Assembly (NCBI RefSeq): GCF_003991875.1
Contig: NZ_CP031423.1
Span: forward strand, 310,001 to 374,000
Length of the DNA stretch: 64,000 nt
Direction of reading: 5' to 3'
DNA from: Microbacterium lemovicicum
GTDB taxonomy: Bacteria; Actinomycetota; Actinomycetes; Actinomycetales; Microbacteriaceae
This document shows, in pieces, positions 51,904 through 59,088 of the stretch (position 1 is the stretch's first letter; the number at the start of each line of letters is the position of its first letter). Both the position numbers and the translations under genes were made by a program. Below the pieces are notes generated by a model, which was given only the letters and a program-made list of their open reading frames with translations, searched no databases and was not told the DNA's origin.

Positions 51904-52635
51904 ATGCACTTCTTCTCAGAAGCCACACCCCGCGATGGGGTCATCGAACACCAGTTCATGCTCGGCGACATTCCGGGCGTCCTCTGGAGGCCAACACACC
52001 CCTCGGCACCGGTCCCGCTGATTCTGCTGGGACATCCCGGCGGGCTTCAGCGGATGTACCCGCGGCTGGCCGCCCGAGCTCGGCAAGCCGTCTCGAACGG
52101 GTTCGCAGCGGCGACCATCGAACTCCCCGGGAGTGGTGACCGACCGACCCTGACCATCGCCGAACAGGCTCGCGCCGATCTGCGGCGCACCCTGCAAACG
52201 GGCGAGCCGGTCAACGACGACATCGTCGACCGGCTGATCCTGCCGATCGTCGAGGCCGCGGTCCCCGAATGGCAGAGAACCCTCGACGCGCTCCTCTCAC
52301 TCCCCGACATCGCCGCACGAGTCGCCTACTCGGGAGGAATCATCTCAATCGGCGTCCGGCTCGCGCTGGTGGAACCACGCATCGTCGCGGCTGGATTGTT
52401 CGCGGGGAGTTACATACCCCGCGTCATCCTGGAAGATGCTCGCAGGGTCACTATCCCGCTTCACGTACTCCTCCAATGGGACGACGAAGGGAACGACCGG
52501 CAAATGGCTTTAGATCTGTTCGACGCATTCGGCTCGAAAGACAAGAGCCTGACCGCAAACATGGGCGGACACGCCGGCGTCCCTCCACACGCAGAGCAAG
52601 CAGCAGGCGCTTTCTTCGTCAGACACCTGACCTGA
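51904..52635 (+). CDS. Alpha/beta hydrolase-like protein
   Basis: About 243 residues from the ATG at 51904 (AAAGG upstream). PLILLGHPGGLQRMYPRLA is the oxyanion region, ATIELPGSGDRP, VLLQWDDEG (acid) and ANMGGHAGVPPHA (His). The nucleophile elbow expected as GxSxG is altered to GGIISIG, so activity is uncertain. It is the last clear gene of the island. Confidence 0.75.
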   Translation: MHFFSEATPRDGVIEHQFMLGDIPGVLWRPTHPSAPVPLILLGHPGGLQRMYPRLAARARQAVSNGFAAATIELPGSGDRPTLTIAEQARADLRRTLQTGEPVNDDIVDRLILPIVEAAVPEWQRTLDALLSLPDIAARVAYSGGIISIGVRLALVEPRIVAAGLFAGSYIPRVILEDARRVTIPLHVLLQWDDEGNDRQMALDLFDAFGSKDKSLTANMGGHAGVPPHAEQAAGAFFVRHLT

Positions 52636-53211
52636 AGCCGACGTACGCCCTCGGCGACCAGGCGGCACCGTGCTCCCGTGCGGATTGGGCGATGGAATAC
52701 CCAGATCGCCGATAGTGGGGCGACGCGATTGGCCTTGCCTGTTGATGGCCCCTGTCCTCGGCACCCTTTTCGCAGGCGTCGTCGTAAGAGGTTGAGCATG
52801 GGGAGGCCGGCGGGCTCACCGGCTCACGATGAGCCCGCCACCAGCGGGGTCTCGGCCGACTCGATCAGACGCCTAGAAGCTACTGGCCTCTTCGCGTCCC
52901 GCGATACCCCCTTGACTCGTGTGCTCTGACGAACGTGTGCGGTAGGCGCTCAGGGGAACTGCGCGGCGCCCTCAGCACCTAGCAGGCAACACACCCCGCC
53001 CACCTGAATTCGACTGGGGGACGTTCTGATTTTGGCGAGCGCCCGTTCGTCGGAACACCTCCGACAAAGTTGCCAGTGGCTCGGAGACTTCCACCCGTGG
53101 TGCACCCCCAAGTGGTCCGGCGCATACGTCGTAAGGAGCTGGAGAGTCTTCGTGACCAGACGTCTTGAGAATGTGGGCAAATTGTGGGCAAATGGCCAAC
53201 CGAGCTGAACC
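52636..53211. other. Gene-free right end of the island
   Basis: About 575 bp with no convincing gene. A perfect 10-bp stem, GGCGGGCTCA at 52809-52818 with TGAGCCCGCC at 52830-52839 and an 11-base loop, could be a terminator without a T tract. The right arm-type repeat is at its end. Confidence 0.45.
53172..53191 (+). repeat. Candidate integrase arm-type repeat, right copy
   Basis: Exact second copy of TGTGGGCAAATTGTGGGCAA (first copy at 29895-29914), 68 bp from the attR repeat. Confidence 0.6.
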
Positions 53212-53255
53212 AAAAAGCCCCGCGATCCCTGTCAAGACAAGGGATTGCGGGGCTT
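53212..53255 (-). terminator. tRNA-Ser terminator carried by the island
   Basis: A 16-bp stem (53215-53230 with 53240-53255, one G-T pair) followed on the minus strand by TTTTT. It differs from the copy at 29703-29747 at five positions in and around the loop, showing that the element brought its own tRNA end and terminator. Confidence 0.85.
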
Positions 53256-53259
53256 CTAT

Positions 53260-53289
53260 GATGGCGGTGACGGTGGGATTTGAACCCAC
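53260..53289. repeat. attR: tRNA-Ser 3' end
   Basis: 30 bp identical to 29752-29781; here it is part of the complete tRNA-Ser gene. Confidence 0.92.
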
Positions 53290-53351
53290 GGTAGGGGTGA
53301 ACCTACACAACATTTCGAGTGTTGCACCTTCGGCCGCTCGGACACGTCACC
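53262..53351 (-). tRNA. tRNA-Ser (CGA)
   Basis: 90 bases with a long variable arm typical of tRNA-Ser. The 7-bp acceptor stem is GGTGACG/CGTCACC; the anticodon stem CAACA/TGTTG encloses CTCGAAA, giving anticodon CGA (plus-strand TCG at 53315-53317); the T arm is GTGGG-TTCAAAT-CCCAC. CCA is encoded at 53262-53264. It reads UCG codons. Its 3' end is the integration site of the island, which restores the gene. Confidence 0.97.
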
Positions 53352-53541
53352 GCCGACGAGCTTACGCCAGAGCAGACATGCCCGCCAATCGAGGCCGGGC
53401 GAGGATCTCTTGAGCCCCGGTCAAGAATGCCTGTTCTTGCGCCGGCGATCGACTCGAGCACACCGCCCCGCCGTCATACTCTGAGCCCACAGGGCCTCCC
53501 GGCGACGATGCCGGACCCGGAGCGATCCCCGAAGGACGGCC

Positions 53542-53868
53542 ATGCACGATCTCGACCGACTCGCCGCCATCTTCTCCGCGCTGGCGAGCCCGACCCGGCT
53601 GCGCATCGTCGCGCTGCTCGCCGACGCCCGCGATCAGGGCCGAGCCGCAGCATCCGCTCCCGGCGTGCTGGAGATCGCCGAGGGTGCCGAGATCTCCCGG
53701 TTCTCGGCATCGTTCCACCTGGAGCAGCTGCGCGATGCCGGCATCGTGCGAAAGGTCCGCGTGGGCACCCGCTGGGCGCACTCGCTCACCGAGGAGGCGA
53801 CGGACGCCGTCGACGAGTGGCTGTTCGACGTCGCCGACGACCACACGCTGAGCGCGATCCCGAGCTGA
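53542..53868 (+). CDS. ArsR-like winged-helix regulator
   Basis: 108 residues. LAAIFSALASPTRLRIVALLADARD and FSASFHLEQLRDAGIVRKVRVGTRWAHSLTEEA form an ArsR-type winged helix without metal-binding cysteines. It lies alone downstream of tRNA-Ser, convergent with the phytochrome gene. Target unknown. Confidence 0.82.
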   Translation: MHDLDRLAAIFSALASPTRLRIVALLADARDQGRAAASAPGVLEIAEGAEISRFSASFHLEQLRDAGIVRKVRVGTRWAHSLTEEATDAVDEWLFDVADDHTLSAIPS

Positions 53869-53889
53869 GCGGCTCGGAGTGAAGCCCGC

Positions 53890-55887
53890 TCAGGCCGAGA
53901 CGCGGTTCTTGCCCGACACCTTCGCCCGGTACATCGCCTCGTCAGCGTGACGGAGCAGCTCGGCCGCTTCGATGGGGCGGTCGGTCACGGCGATGCCGAC
54001 GGATGCCGTCACCGTCACGACCGATCCGTCGATCGCCGCCGGCTCGGCGATGGCCTCGATGATGCGGCCCGCCACGTGCTCGGCCGCCTCGCGGTCCATG
54101 TGCTGGCACAGGATGACGAACTCGTCGCCGCCCAGCCGAGCCACCGTGTCCTGCGCGCGCACCACCGACACGATGCGCTCGCCGATCAGCGAGATCAGCG
54201 CGTCGCCGACGTCGTGCCCGAAGGTGTCGTTGACCGACTTGAAGCCGTCGAGGTCGATGAAGAGCAGAGTGAGGATCCACGACGGGGCGTCATCGCGCAG
54301 CGCCAGTTCGAGGCGGTCCAGCATCCCCCGTCGGTTCGAGAGTCCCGTCAGCGGGTCGTACATCGCGAGATGCGCGAGTTCCGATTCGACGCGGCGCAGG
54401 AGGGCGCCCTCGAGGTCGCGCGCGAGGTCGATCGCCTCTCCGGCGAGCTCGCCCCACGCCGGCGCCGTGTCCGCGACGCTGTCGGTCCACGCGGAGAACG
54501 ACATGCGCGGGGAGAGGGGGGTGAGCCGGTTCGCGTTCGTCTGGTCGCCGAGCCAATCGATGTCCAGCAGCACTTCGTTGCGGAAGAACGCGATGTAGTC
54601 GCCGGCCCCGCCCAGCGGCACCATCAGCACGCCGGTGACGGACGGGGCCACCTCCGCGAAGTACGGCCGGTCGAGGTGGAGGGCGTCGGTGGAGATGAAC
54701 GAGTACTCCTTCGACGCGTCGAGCCGAGCGCGCAGCCCCTCGAGCTCGGCGGTGGGCGGAGTGTCGCCGACCACGCGCGTGCGTCCGTTGACGCGCACGG
54801 CGACGCCGTCGCACGAGATGAGGTCGCGCACGCTCACCTCGCCGCGCACGAGGGTTCCGGCGATGTCGTCGGTGGCGGCGATCTGCGCGAGGAGCTGTGC
54901 CCGTGTGCGCCGAAGCTCGACCTGCCGGTTGAGCCGCCGCACCTGCTCGAGCGCCCGCACCTGCAGAGCCACCTGGTTCGCGAGCACCTCGATGCCGCGT
55001 CGCTGGATGAACGGCAGCTGGTGCCGCGTCCGGTGTGCGCACGTGATCATCCCGGTGAGCACACCGTCGGTGACCATCGAGAACGACACCGTGGACTCCT
55101 GGCCCATGTTGCGCATGAACTCGAGGTGGTGGGGTGAGACCGAGCGCAGCTCGGCGGGGCTGAGGTCGAGCGCCGACGGCGCGTACTCACCGCCGACGGT
55201 GATGATCGGCGACGATGCGCCCGTGGTGCCGACGATCGCGCGGGAGAGCTTCGTGATGTACAGCCGGCGCGCCTGTGCCGGGATGTCGGATGCCGGGAAG
55301 TGGAGTCCCTCGAACGGCTCCATGTCTTCGGCGCGCGCCTCGGCGACCACTTCTCCGTGGTCGTCGGGGTGGAAGCGGTAGACCATCACCCGGTCGAAGC
55401 CCGTCAGCGCGCGCAGCTCGCGCGCGGTCTCCTTGAAGAGCCGGTCGACGTCGTCGATGGCGGCGAGGCGGTGGCTGATCGCGTACAGCCCGGACGCCAG
55501 CTGCTGAAGCGGCAGCTGCCGTCGCGGCTCGAGTTCGATGAGGATCAATCCGCTCGAGGGCTGCACGATCGCGTCGAACAGCCCGGCGTCGGTCGCGAAG
55601 GTGATCGGGTTGGCCGCCCGCGGGTCTTCGAGCATCGCCTGGAGGCTCTGCTCGAGCTCCGCGTCGACGGCCGTGGACAGCGGCTGACCGAGAAGGGGGC
55701 CCGCGAGCCCCAGCAGGTCGGCGCAGTTCTCGCTGAGGGCGACGATGCGATGGGATGCCGGCTCCACCGCCAGGAGGGCACCGTGGGCCTGGATCGAGCC
55801 GGGCGTTCTGATCGGTTCGCGCGCGCAATCCTCGAGACGTCGGATCTCGGAGTCGCTGAGGGTCAGATGCACCCGCTGATCGGTCAA
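53890..55887 (-). CDS. Bacteriophytochrome with GGDEF (diguanylate cyclase) output
   Basis: 665 residues from the TTG at 55887 (GAAGGAG 4 bp upstream); a longer start would overlap the divergent marR start. Order: PAS with the bilin-binding Cys at residue 21 (EDCAREPIRTPGSIQAHG), GAF (MVYRFHPDDHGEVVAE, HFPASDIPAQAR, and His in SPHHLEFMRNMG), PHY with the PRMSF tongue motif, then GGDEF (DPLTGLSNRRGMLD, LGGDEFVIL). An RxxD inhibitory site (RAQD) precedes GGDEF. It should bind biliverdin and make cyclic di-GMP under red/far-red control. No haem oxygenase gene is adjacent. Confidence 0.92.
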   Translation of the reverse strand: MTDQRVHLTLSDSEIRRLEDCAREPIRTPGSIQAHGALLAVEPASHRIVALSENCADLLGLAGPLLGQPLSTAVDAELEQSLQAMLEDPRAANPITFATDAGLFDAIVQPSSGLILIELEPRRQLPLQQLASGLYAISHRLAAIDDVDRLFKETARELRALTGFDRVMVYRFHPDDHGEVVAEARAEDMEPFEGLHFPASDIPAQARRLYITKLSRAIVGTTGASSPIITVGGEYAPSALDLSPAELRSVSPHHLEFMRNMGQESTVSFSMVTDGVLTGMITCAHRTRHQLPFIQRRGIEVLANQVALQVRALEQVRRLNRQVELRRTRAQLLAQIAATDDIAGTLVRGEVSVRDLISCDGVAVRVNGRTRVVGDTPPTAELEGLRARLDASKEYSFISTDALHLDRPYFAEVAPSVTGVLMVPLGGAGDYIAFFRNEVLLDIDWLGDQTNANRLTPLSPRMSFSAWTDSVADTAPAWGELAGEAIDLARDLEGALLRRVESELAHLAMYDPLTGLSNRRGMLDRLELALRDDAPSWILTLLFIDLDGFKSVNDTFGHDVGDALISLIGERIVSVVRAQDTVARLGGDEFVILCQHMDREAAEHVAGRIIEAIAEPAAIDGSVVTVTASVGIAVTDRPIEAAELLRHADEAMYRAKVSGKNRVSA

Positions 55888-56002
55888 TCGGCTCCTTCGT
55901 CCGTCCTGCGTCGATTCTTCCACACGGCCCGCGCCGGGTGAGGAGGCGGCATGACTAGAGTTGTCGCGCGGGTGCGCCGGCTCGCGAAGAAGGACGTTCA
56001 CC

Positions 56003-56455
56003 ATGACCTCACAGCTGACCACCGTCGATGACCGGGTGTCGCGGGGTGTGGAGCGCCTTCGACTCGCGGAGGCGCGGCTCGCCCGGCGCCGCCAGACCCA
56101 TTGCGGACCGAGTGAGAACGCGCGGATGGCGATGCGGTACGTCTACGAGCGCTCGGACGCGGGCGAGGACGTGACGCCCACGGCGATCGCCGAGCACCTC
56201 GAGATCTCGACGGCGGCCGTGAGCGGCATCCTGGACCGTCTGCACGCCGGGGGGATGATCGCCTTCGCGTCCAACCCGCGCGACGGTCGCAGCAAGCTCG
56301 TCGTGCCTTTCGACCGTTCCACCGATGTCGACGACCTGGACCCGCTGACCGCGGCCGTGCGCACGTTCGCCGTCGACATGTCGCCGGAGATGGTGGAGGC
56401 CGTCGCGCGCTTCCTGGAGCACGTCATCGAGGCCGTCGACGACGAGTGCCGCTGA
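56003..56455 (+). CDS. MarR family regulator
   Basis: 150 residues. Winged helix with VTPTAIAEHLEISTAAVSGILDRLHAGGMIAFASNPRDGRSKLV, the recognition helix and wing of MarR, and a C-terminal dimerization helix. ATG at 56003 with GAAGAAGGA upstream. Divergent from the phytochrome gene and so possibly its regulator. Confidence 0.87.
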   Translation: MTSQLTTVDDRVSRGVERLRLAEARLARRRQTHCGPSENARMAMRYVYERSDAGEDVTPTAIAEHLEISTAAVSGILDRLHAGGMIAFASNPRDGRSKLVVPFDRSTDVDDLDPLTAAVRTFAVDMSPEMVEAVARFLEHVIEAVDDECR

Positions 56456-56462
56456 GCCGCTT

Positions 56463-56777
56463 CTAGGCGGCACGGGGGCCGGGCCGCGGGGGCTCGTCGA
56501 GGACGGTCAGGCCGTTGACGCTCCCGGCTTCTCTCATGAGCGCGTCGATCCACGCCCCGTTGAGGGAGGGGGTGCGGCCGCCGTAGAAGTGGAAGACGAG
56601 CGGCACCGCCGGCGCCACCCAGAGGGCGCGCGTGCCGAGACCGTCGGTGGGCGGGGTGTTGAAGAGGAACGATTCGCGGCGGCGCAGCTTGTTCATGAAC
56701 ACGACGCGCAGGTGCGCGAGGAGCCGGTCGTCGAAATCGAACGACTGGTTGCTGCTGCCGTAAATCAATCGCCCCAC
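56463..56777 (-). CDS. DUF7882-type small protein, copy 1
   Basis: 104 residues. MGRLIYGSSN, DDRLLAHLRVVFMNKLRRRESFLF, then VFHFYGGRTPSLNGAWIDALM. It shares MG-x-x-Y, LAHL-x-VV, KLRR-x-ESF and the W-I-x-x-LM segment with the genes at 63038 and 63372. Such proteins are common in Microbacteriaceae and are sometimes named ATP-dependent DNA ligase, for which I see no ligase motif. Function unknown. Confidence 0.8.
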   Translation of the reverse strand: MGRLIYGSSNQSFDFDDRLLAHLRVVFMNKLRRRESFLFNTPPTDGLGTRALWVAPAVPLVFHFYGGRTPSLNGAWIDALMREAGSVNGLTVLDEPPRPGPRAA

Positions 56778-56881
56778 GGCGTCAACTTACCGCACCGGCC
56801 GGGTTAACCAGTCATGTCTAACCCGCTTAGCTAAAGCTGCGCCGGCTGCCGGGGCGTCCGAGCCCCGGCAGCCAGGGGTCG

Positions 56882-57541
56882 TCAGGCGGCCGGGCCGGCT
56901 CCGCGCAACTCGGCGAGCTCGCGGCCGGAGCGGCGCGCACCCTGCTCGGCCTCGTGCTTGAGCTCGGCGGCGACCTCGGTGAAGGAGTCGAGCGCGGGGT
57001 TCACTCCGACGAGGGTGAAGGGCCGCTGCACGACGCGGAGGTCGAGGCCCCAGACGTCTCCGAGCACCCGGCGGAGCCAGCCGGTCGAGTGGTCCCAGCC
57101 CTCCTTGGGGCTGCCGGGGCTGTAGTTGCCGCCGAGCACGGTGACCAGCGTCGCGGGCTTGCCGCGGAGGGCGGTGCCCTGCGGGTCGATGCGCGGGTCG
57201 GTGTAGGCCACGTCGAACCACGTCTTGAAATGCTGCGAGACGCCGTAGTTGTAGAGGGGGACGGCGAACAGGAGTGCCTCGGCATCGATCAGCTCGTCGG
57301 CGAAGGAGGTCGCCAGCGCCGTGGCGGCGCGCTGCTCCTCGGTGCGGTCGGCCTCGGGGGTGAATCCGCCGGTGACCGCGTTCTGCCAGGCCGTGGCCGG
57401 CACGGGGTCGGCGGCGAGGTCGCGACGGACGACGCCCGCGTCGGGGTGGGCGGCCGTCCACTGCTCTTCGACGAGGTCGGCGAGGGAACGGCTGGCGGAC
57501 GTCGCGGGCAGGATGCTGGCATCCAGGCGGAACAGGGACAT
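56882..57541 (-). CDS. azoR: FMN-dependent NADH-azoreductase
   Basis: 219 residues of the flavodoxin-like AzoR/NQO family: LFRLDASILPATSASRSLADL (phosphate loop), ALLFAVPLYNYGVSQHFKTWFD (FMN loop) and VTVLGGNYSPGS. It reduces quinones and azo compounds. Divergent from an HxlR gene, the same arrangement as Bacillus subtilis yodB-azoR1, and probably repressed by it via the dyad at 57560-57586. Confidence 0.9.
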   Translation of the reverse strand: MSLFRLDASILPATSASRSLADLVEEQWTAAHPDAGVVRRDLAADPVPATAWQNAVTGGFTPEADRTEEQRAATALATSFADELIDAEALLFAVPLYNYGVSQHFKTWFDVAYTDPRIDPQGTALRGKPATLVTVLGGNYSPGSPKEGWDHSTGWLRRVLGDVWGLDLRVVQRPFTLVGVNPALDSFTEVAAELKHEAEQGARRSGRELAELRGAGPAA

Positions 57542-57559
57542 CGGGGCTCCAATCTTCGA

Positions 57560-57586
57560 TAGTCGCTATGAAAAGTGAAGCGACTA
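57560..57586. promoter_or_regulatory. HxlR operator between azoR and hxlR
   Basis: TAGTCGCT (57560-57567) and AGCGACTA (57579-57586), perfect 8-bp arms with an 11-bp spacer, in the 74-bp divergent region. Confidence 0.65.
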
Positions 57587-57615
57587 GACAGACAGTAGCA
57601 CCGTATGATCGAAGC

Positions 57616-57948
57616 ATGGTCGACGGAGGCGGTGCCGAGCACGCGTGCGATGCCGCCGTCGTGCTCGCGTTCTCCCTGCTCGGCAAGCGCTGGAACGGCA
57701 TGATCATCGACGCGCTGGGACCCGGGCCGCTCTCGTTCGTCGCCCTGCGACGTGCGGTGGCCGGCATCAGCGACGCCATGCTCTCCGACCGGGTCGCGGA
57801 GCTCGCCGAAGCGGGTGTGGTCTCGCGCACCGTCGACTCCGGTCCGCCGGTAGCCGTCGCCTACGCCCTCACGCAGAGCGGCCACGACCTCGTGCCGCTG
57901 CTCCAGCAGCTGGGCACGTGGGCCTCGGCCAACCTCACGAAGGCATGA
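57616..57948 (+). CDS. HxlR family redox-type regulator
   Basis: 110 residues. LAFSLLGKRWNGMIIDALGPGPLSFVALRRAV and ISDAMLSDRVAELAEAGVVSR are the HxlR winged helix. A single conserved-type cysteine at residue 11 (AEHACDAAVV) matches the sensing Cys of YodB-type quinone sensors. ATG at 57616. Divergent from azoR. Confidence 0.9.
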   Translation: MVDGGGAEHACDAAVVLAFSLLGKRWNGMIIDALGPGPLSFVALRRAVAGISDAMLSDRVAELAEAGVVSRTVDSGPPVAVAYALTQSGHDLVPLLQQLGTWASANLTKA

Positions 57949-57989
57949 GGCGACGGATGCCGCGTCCCGGGGCCGCGGCATCCGCTCCG

Positions 57990-58940
57990 TCAGCTCATGC
58001 GACCGAAGGTGGCGTCGATGTCGGCCATCTCCATCTCGGCGGTCGCCTGGATGAGGGCCATCAGCTCCTCGTCGGCACCGGGCGAGAACTCCTCGCGGCG
58101 CTCGGGGGCGATCTCCAGCGGGGCACCCTCGGGCGCCTGCTCGCTCGCATCGAGCTCGGTGCCGTCGCCCGACGGTGACAACCCCTGGAAGATGCGACCG
58201 GCCTCGGACTGGTTGTCGAGGTCGAACGAGTACTGCTTGCTCTGCAGGCCGAGGTCGACGAGGCGCTTCACCTCGGGGAACTGCTCGGCGTTGGTCTTCG
58301 GGATGGGAAGCGTGCCGCGCCAGTTGACGCCCAGCGTCTCGAGGGCCTTGGCGTAGGCGTTCTCGTGCGCCTGGTCGCGGACGATCAGATAGGCGATCGT
58401 CGAGCGCGCGGTCTTGTTGTCGGTCATCTCGTACAGGCGGCACTTCTGCAGACGCCCGGTGGATTCGAGCATGAGGTTGTAGAGCAGGTCGAGCACGAGG
58501 TTGCCCGAGTTGTAGACGTAGCTGCCGCTCCACGGGTTGCCGGCCGCGTCGACGGGCAGAGCGCCCTGCGCGCCCACGAGGTAGTGGTGGATGTTGCTGT
58601 GGTCCAGTGCGATGTTCAGCGGCACCGCGCCGCCGGCGCCGGGCTGGTCGATCGGATCGGTCGGCTTGCCCTGGTACGCGGGCGAGCCGTCGAGCAGACG
58701 GGCGATCGTCGTGCCGATGAGCTCGACGTGACCGATCTCCTCGGTGCCGATGCCCTGGATGAGGTCCTTGTAGGGCTTGCCCTCCGGACCGCGGAAGTTG
58801 ATGCTCTGGAACAGGTACTGCATCATCGTGCGCATCTCGCCGAACTGCCCGCCGAGACCCTCCTGCAGCGCGTTGGCGGCGGCGGGGTCGGGCTCGTCCT
58901 GCTCGATCGGGTTGATGAGGCGCTGGAGGTGGAAGTACAT
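57990..58940 (-). CDS. Manganese catalase
   Basis: 316 residues. A ferritin-like four-helix bundle with metal ligands in FGEMRTMMQYLF, GTEEIGHVELIGT and IVRDQAHENAYAKAL, plus the usual long C-terminal tail. It dismutates hydrogen peroxide with a dinuclear Mn centre. Own transcript; convergent with hxlR. Confidence 0.93.
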   Translation of the reverse strand: MYFHLQRLINPIEQDEPDPAAANALQEGLGGQFGEMRTMMQYLFQSINFRGPEGKPYKDLIQGIGTEEIGHVELIGTTIARLLDGSPAYQGKPTDPIDQPGAGGAVPLNIALDHSNIHHYLVGAQGALPVDAAGNPWSGSYVYNSGNLVLDLLYNLMLESTGRLQKCRLYEMTDNKTARSTIAYLIVRDQAHENAYAKALETLGVNWRGTLPIPKTNAEQFPEVKRLVDLGLQSKQYSFDLDNQSEAGRIFQGLSPSGDGTELDASEQAPEGAPLEIAPERREEFSPGADEELMALIQATAEMEMADIDATFGRMS

Positions 58941-59088
58941 GGTGTCTCCTCGTGTTCGGGAATCTCACCATGCCGACGGGAGGCCCGTCTCGCCGCGGCC
59001 CTGGCATCGGCGCGGTCACCCGGCTAGGGTCGCGCGCGCCGGGGTAGCCGGCCGATCGGCTCAGACCGCGCGCGCCGGAGCCGTCGGC

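Larger units (their letters stand above)
29752..53289. mobile_element. Integrative mobilizable element in tRNA-Ser(CGA)
   Basis: About 23.5 kb bounded by a 30-bp exact direct repeat of a tRNA-Ser 3' end, each copy followed by a nearly identical terminator. A tyrosine recombinase stands next to the left end, and a 20-bp exact repeat, probably integrase arm sites, lies just inside both ends. A MobF relaxase is present but no VirB/VirD4-type transfer genes, so the element probably relies on a helper for transfer. Cargo includes arsenic resistance, small detoxification genes and a two-component membrane-stress cluster. Several coding regions look degraded, which suggests long residence. Confidence 0.85.

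Noticed and set aside
56463-56777. ATP-dependent DNA ligase
   Set aside because: About 100 residues and no KxDG or other nucleotidyltransferase motif; the usual database name is unsupported.
57289-59019. 576-codon minus-strand open frame
   Set aside because: It overlaps azoR, hxlR and manganese catalase in another frame; its composition is R/P/G-rich and no domain is visible.
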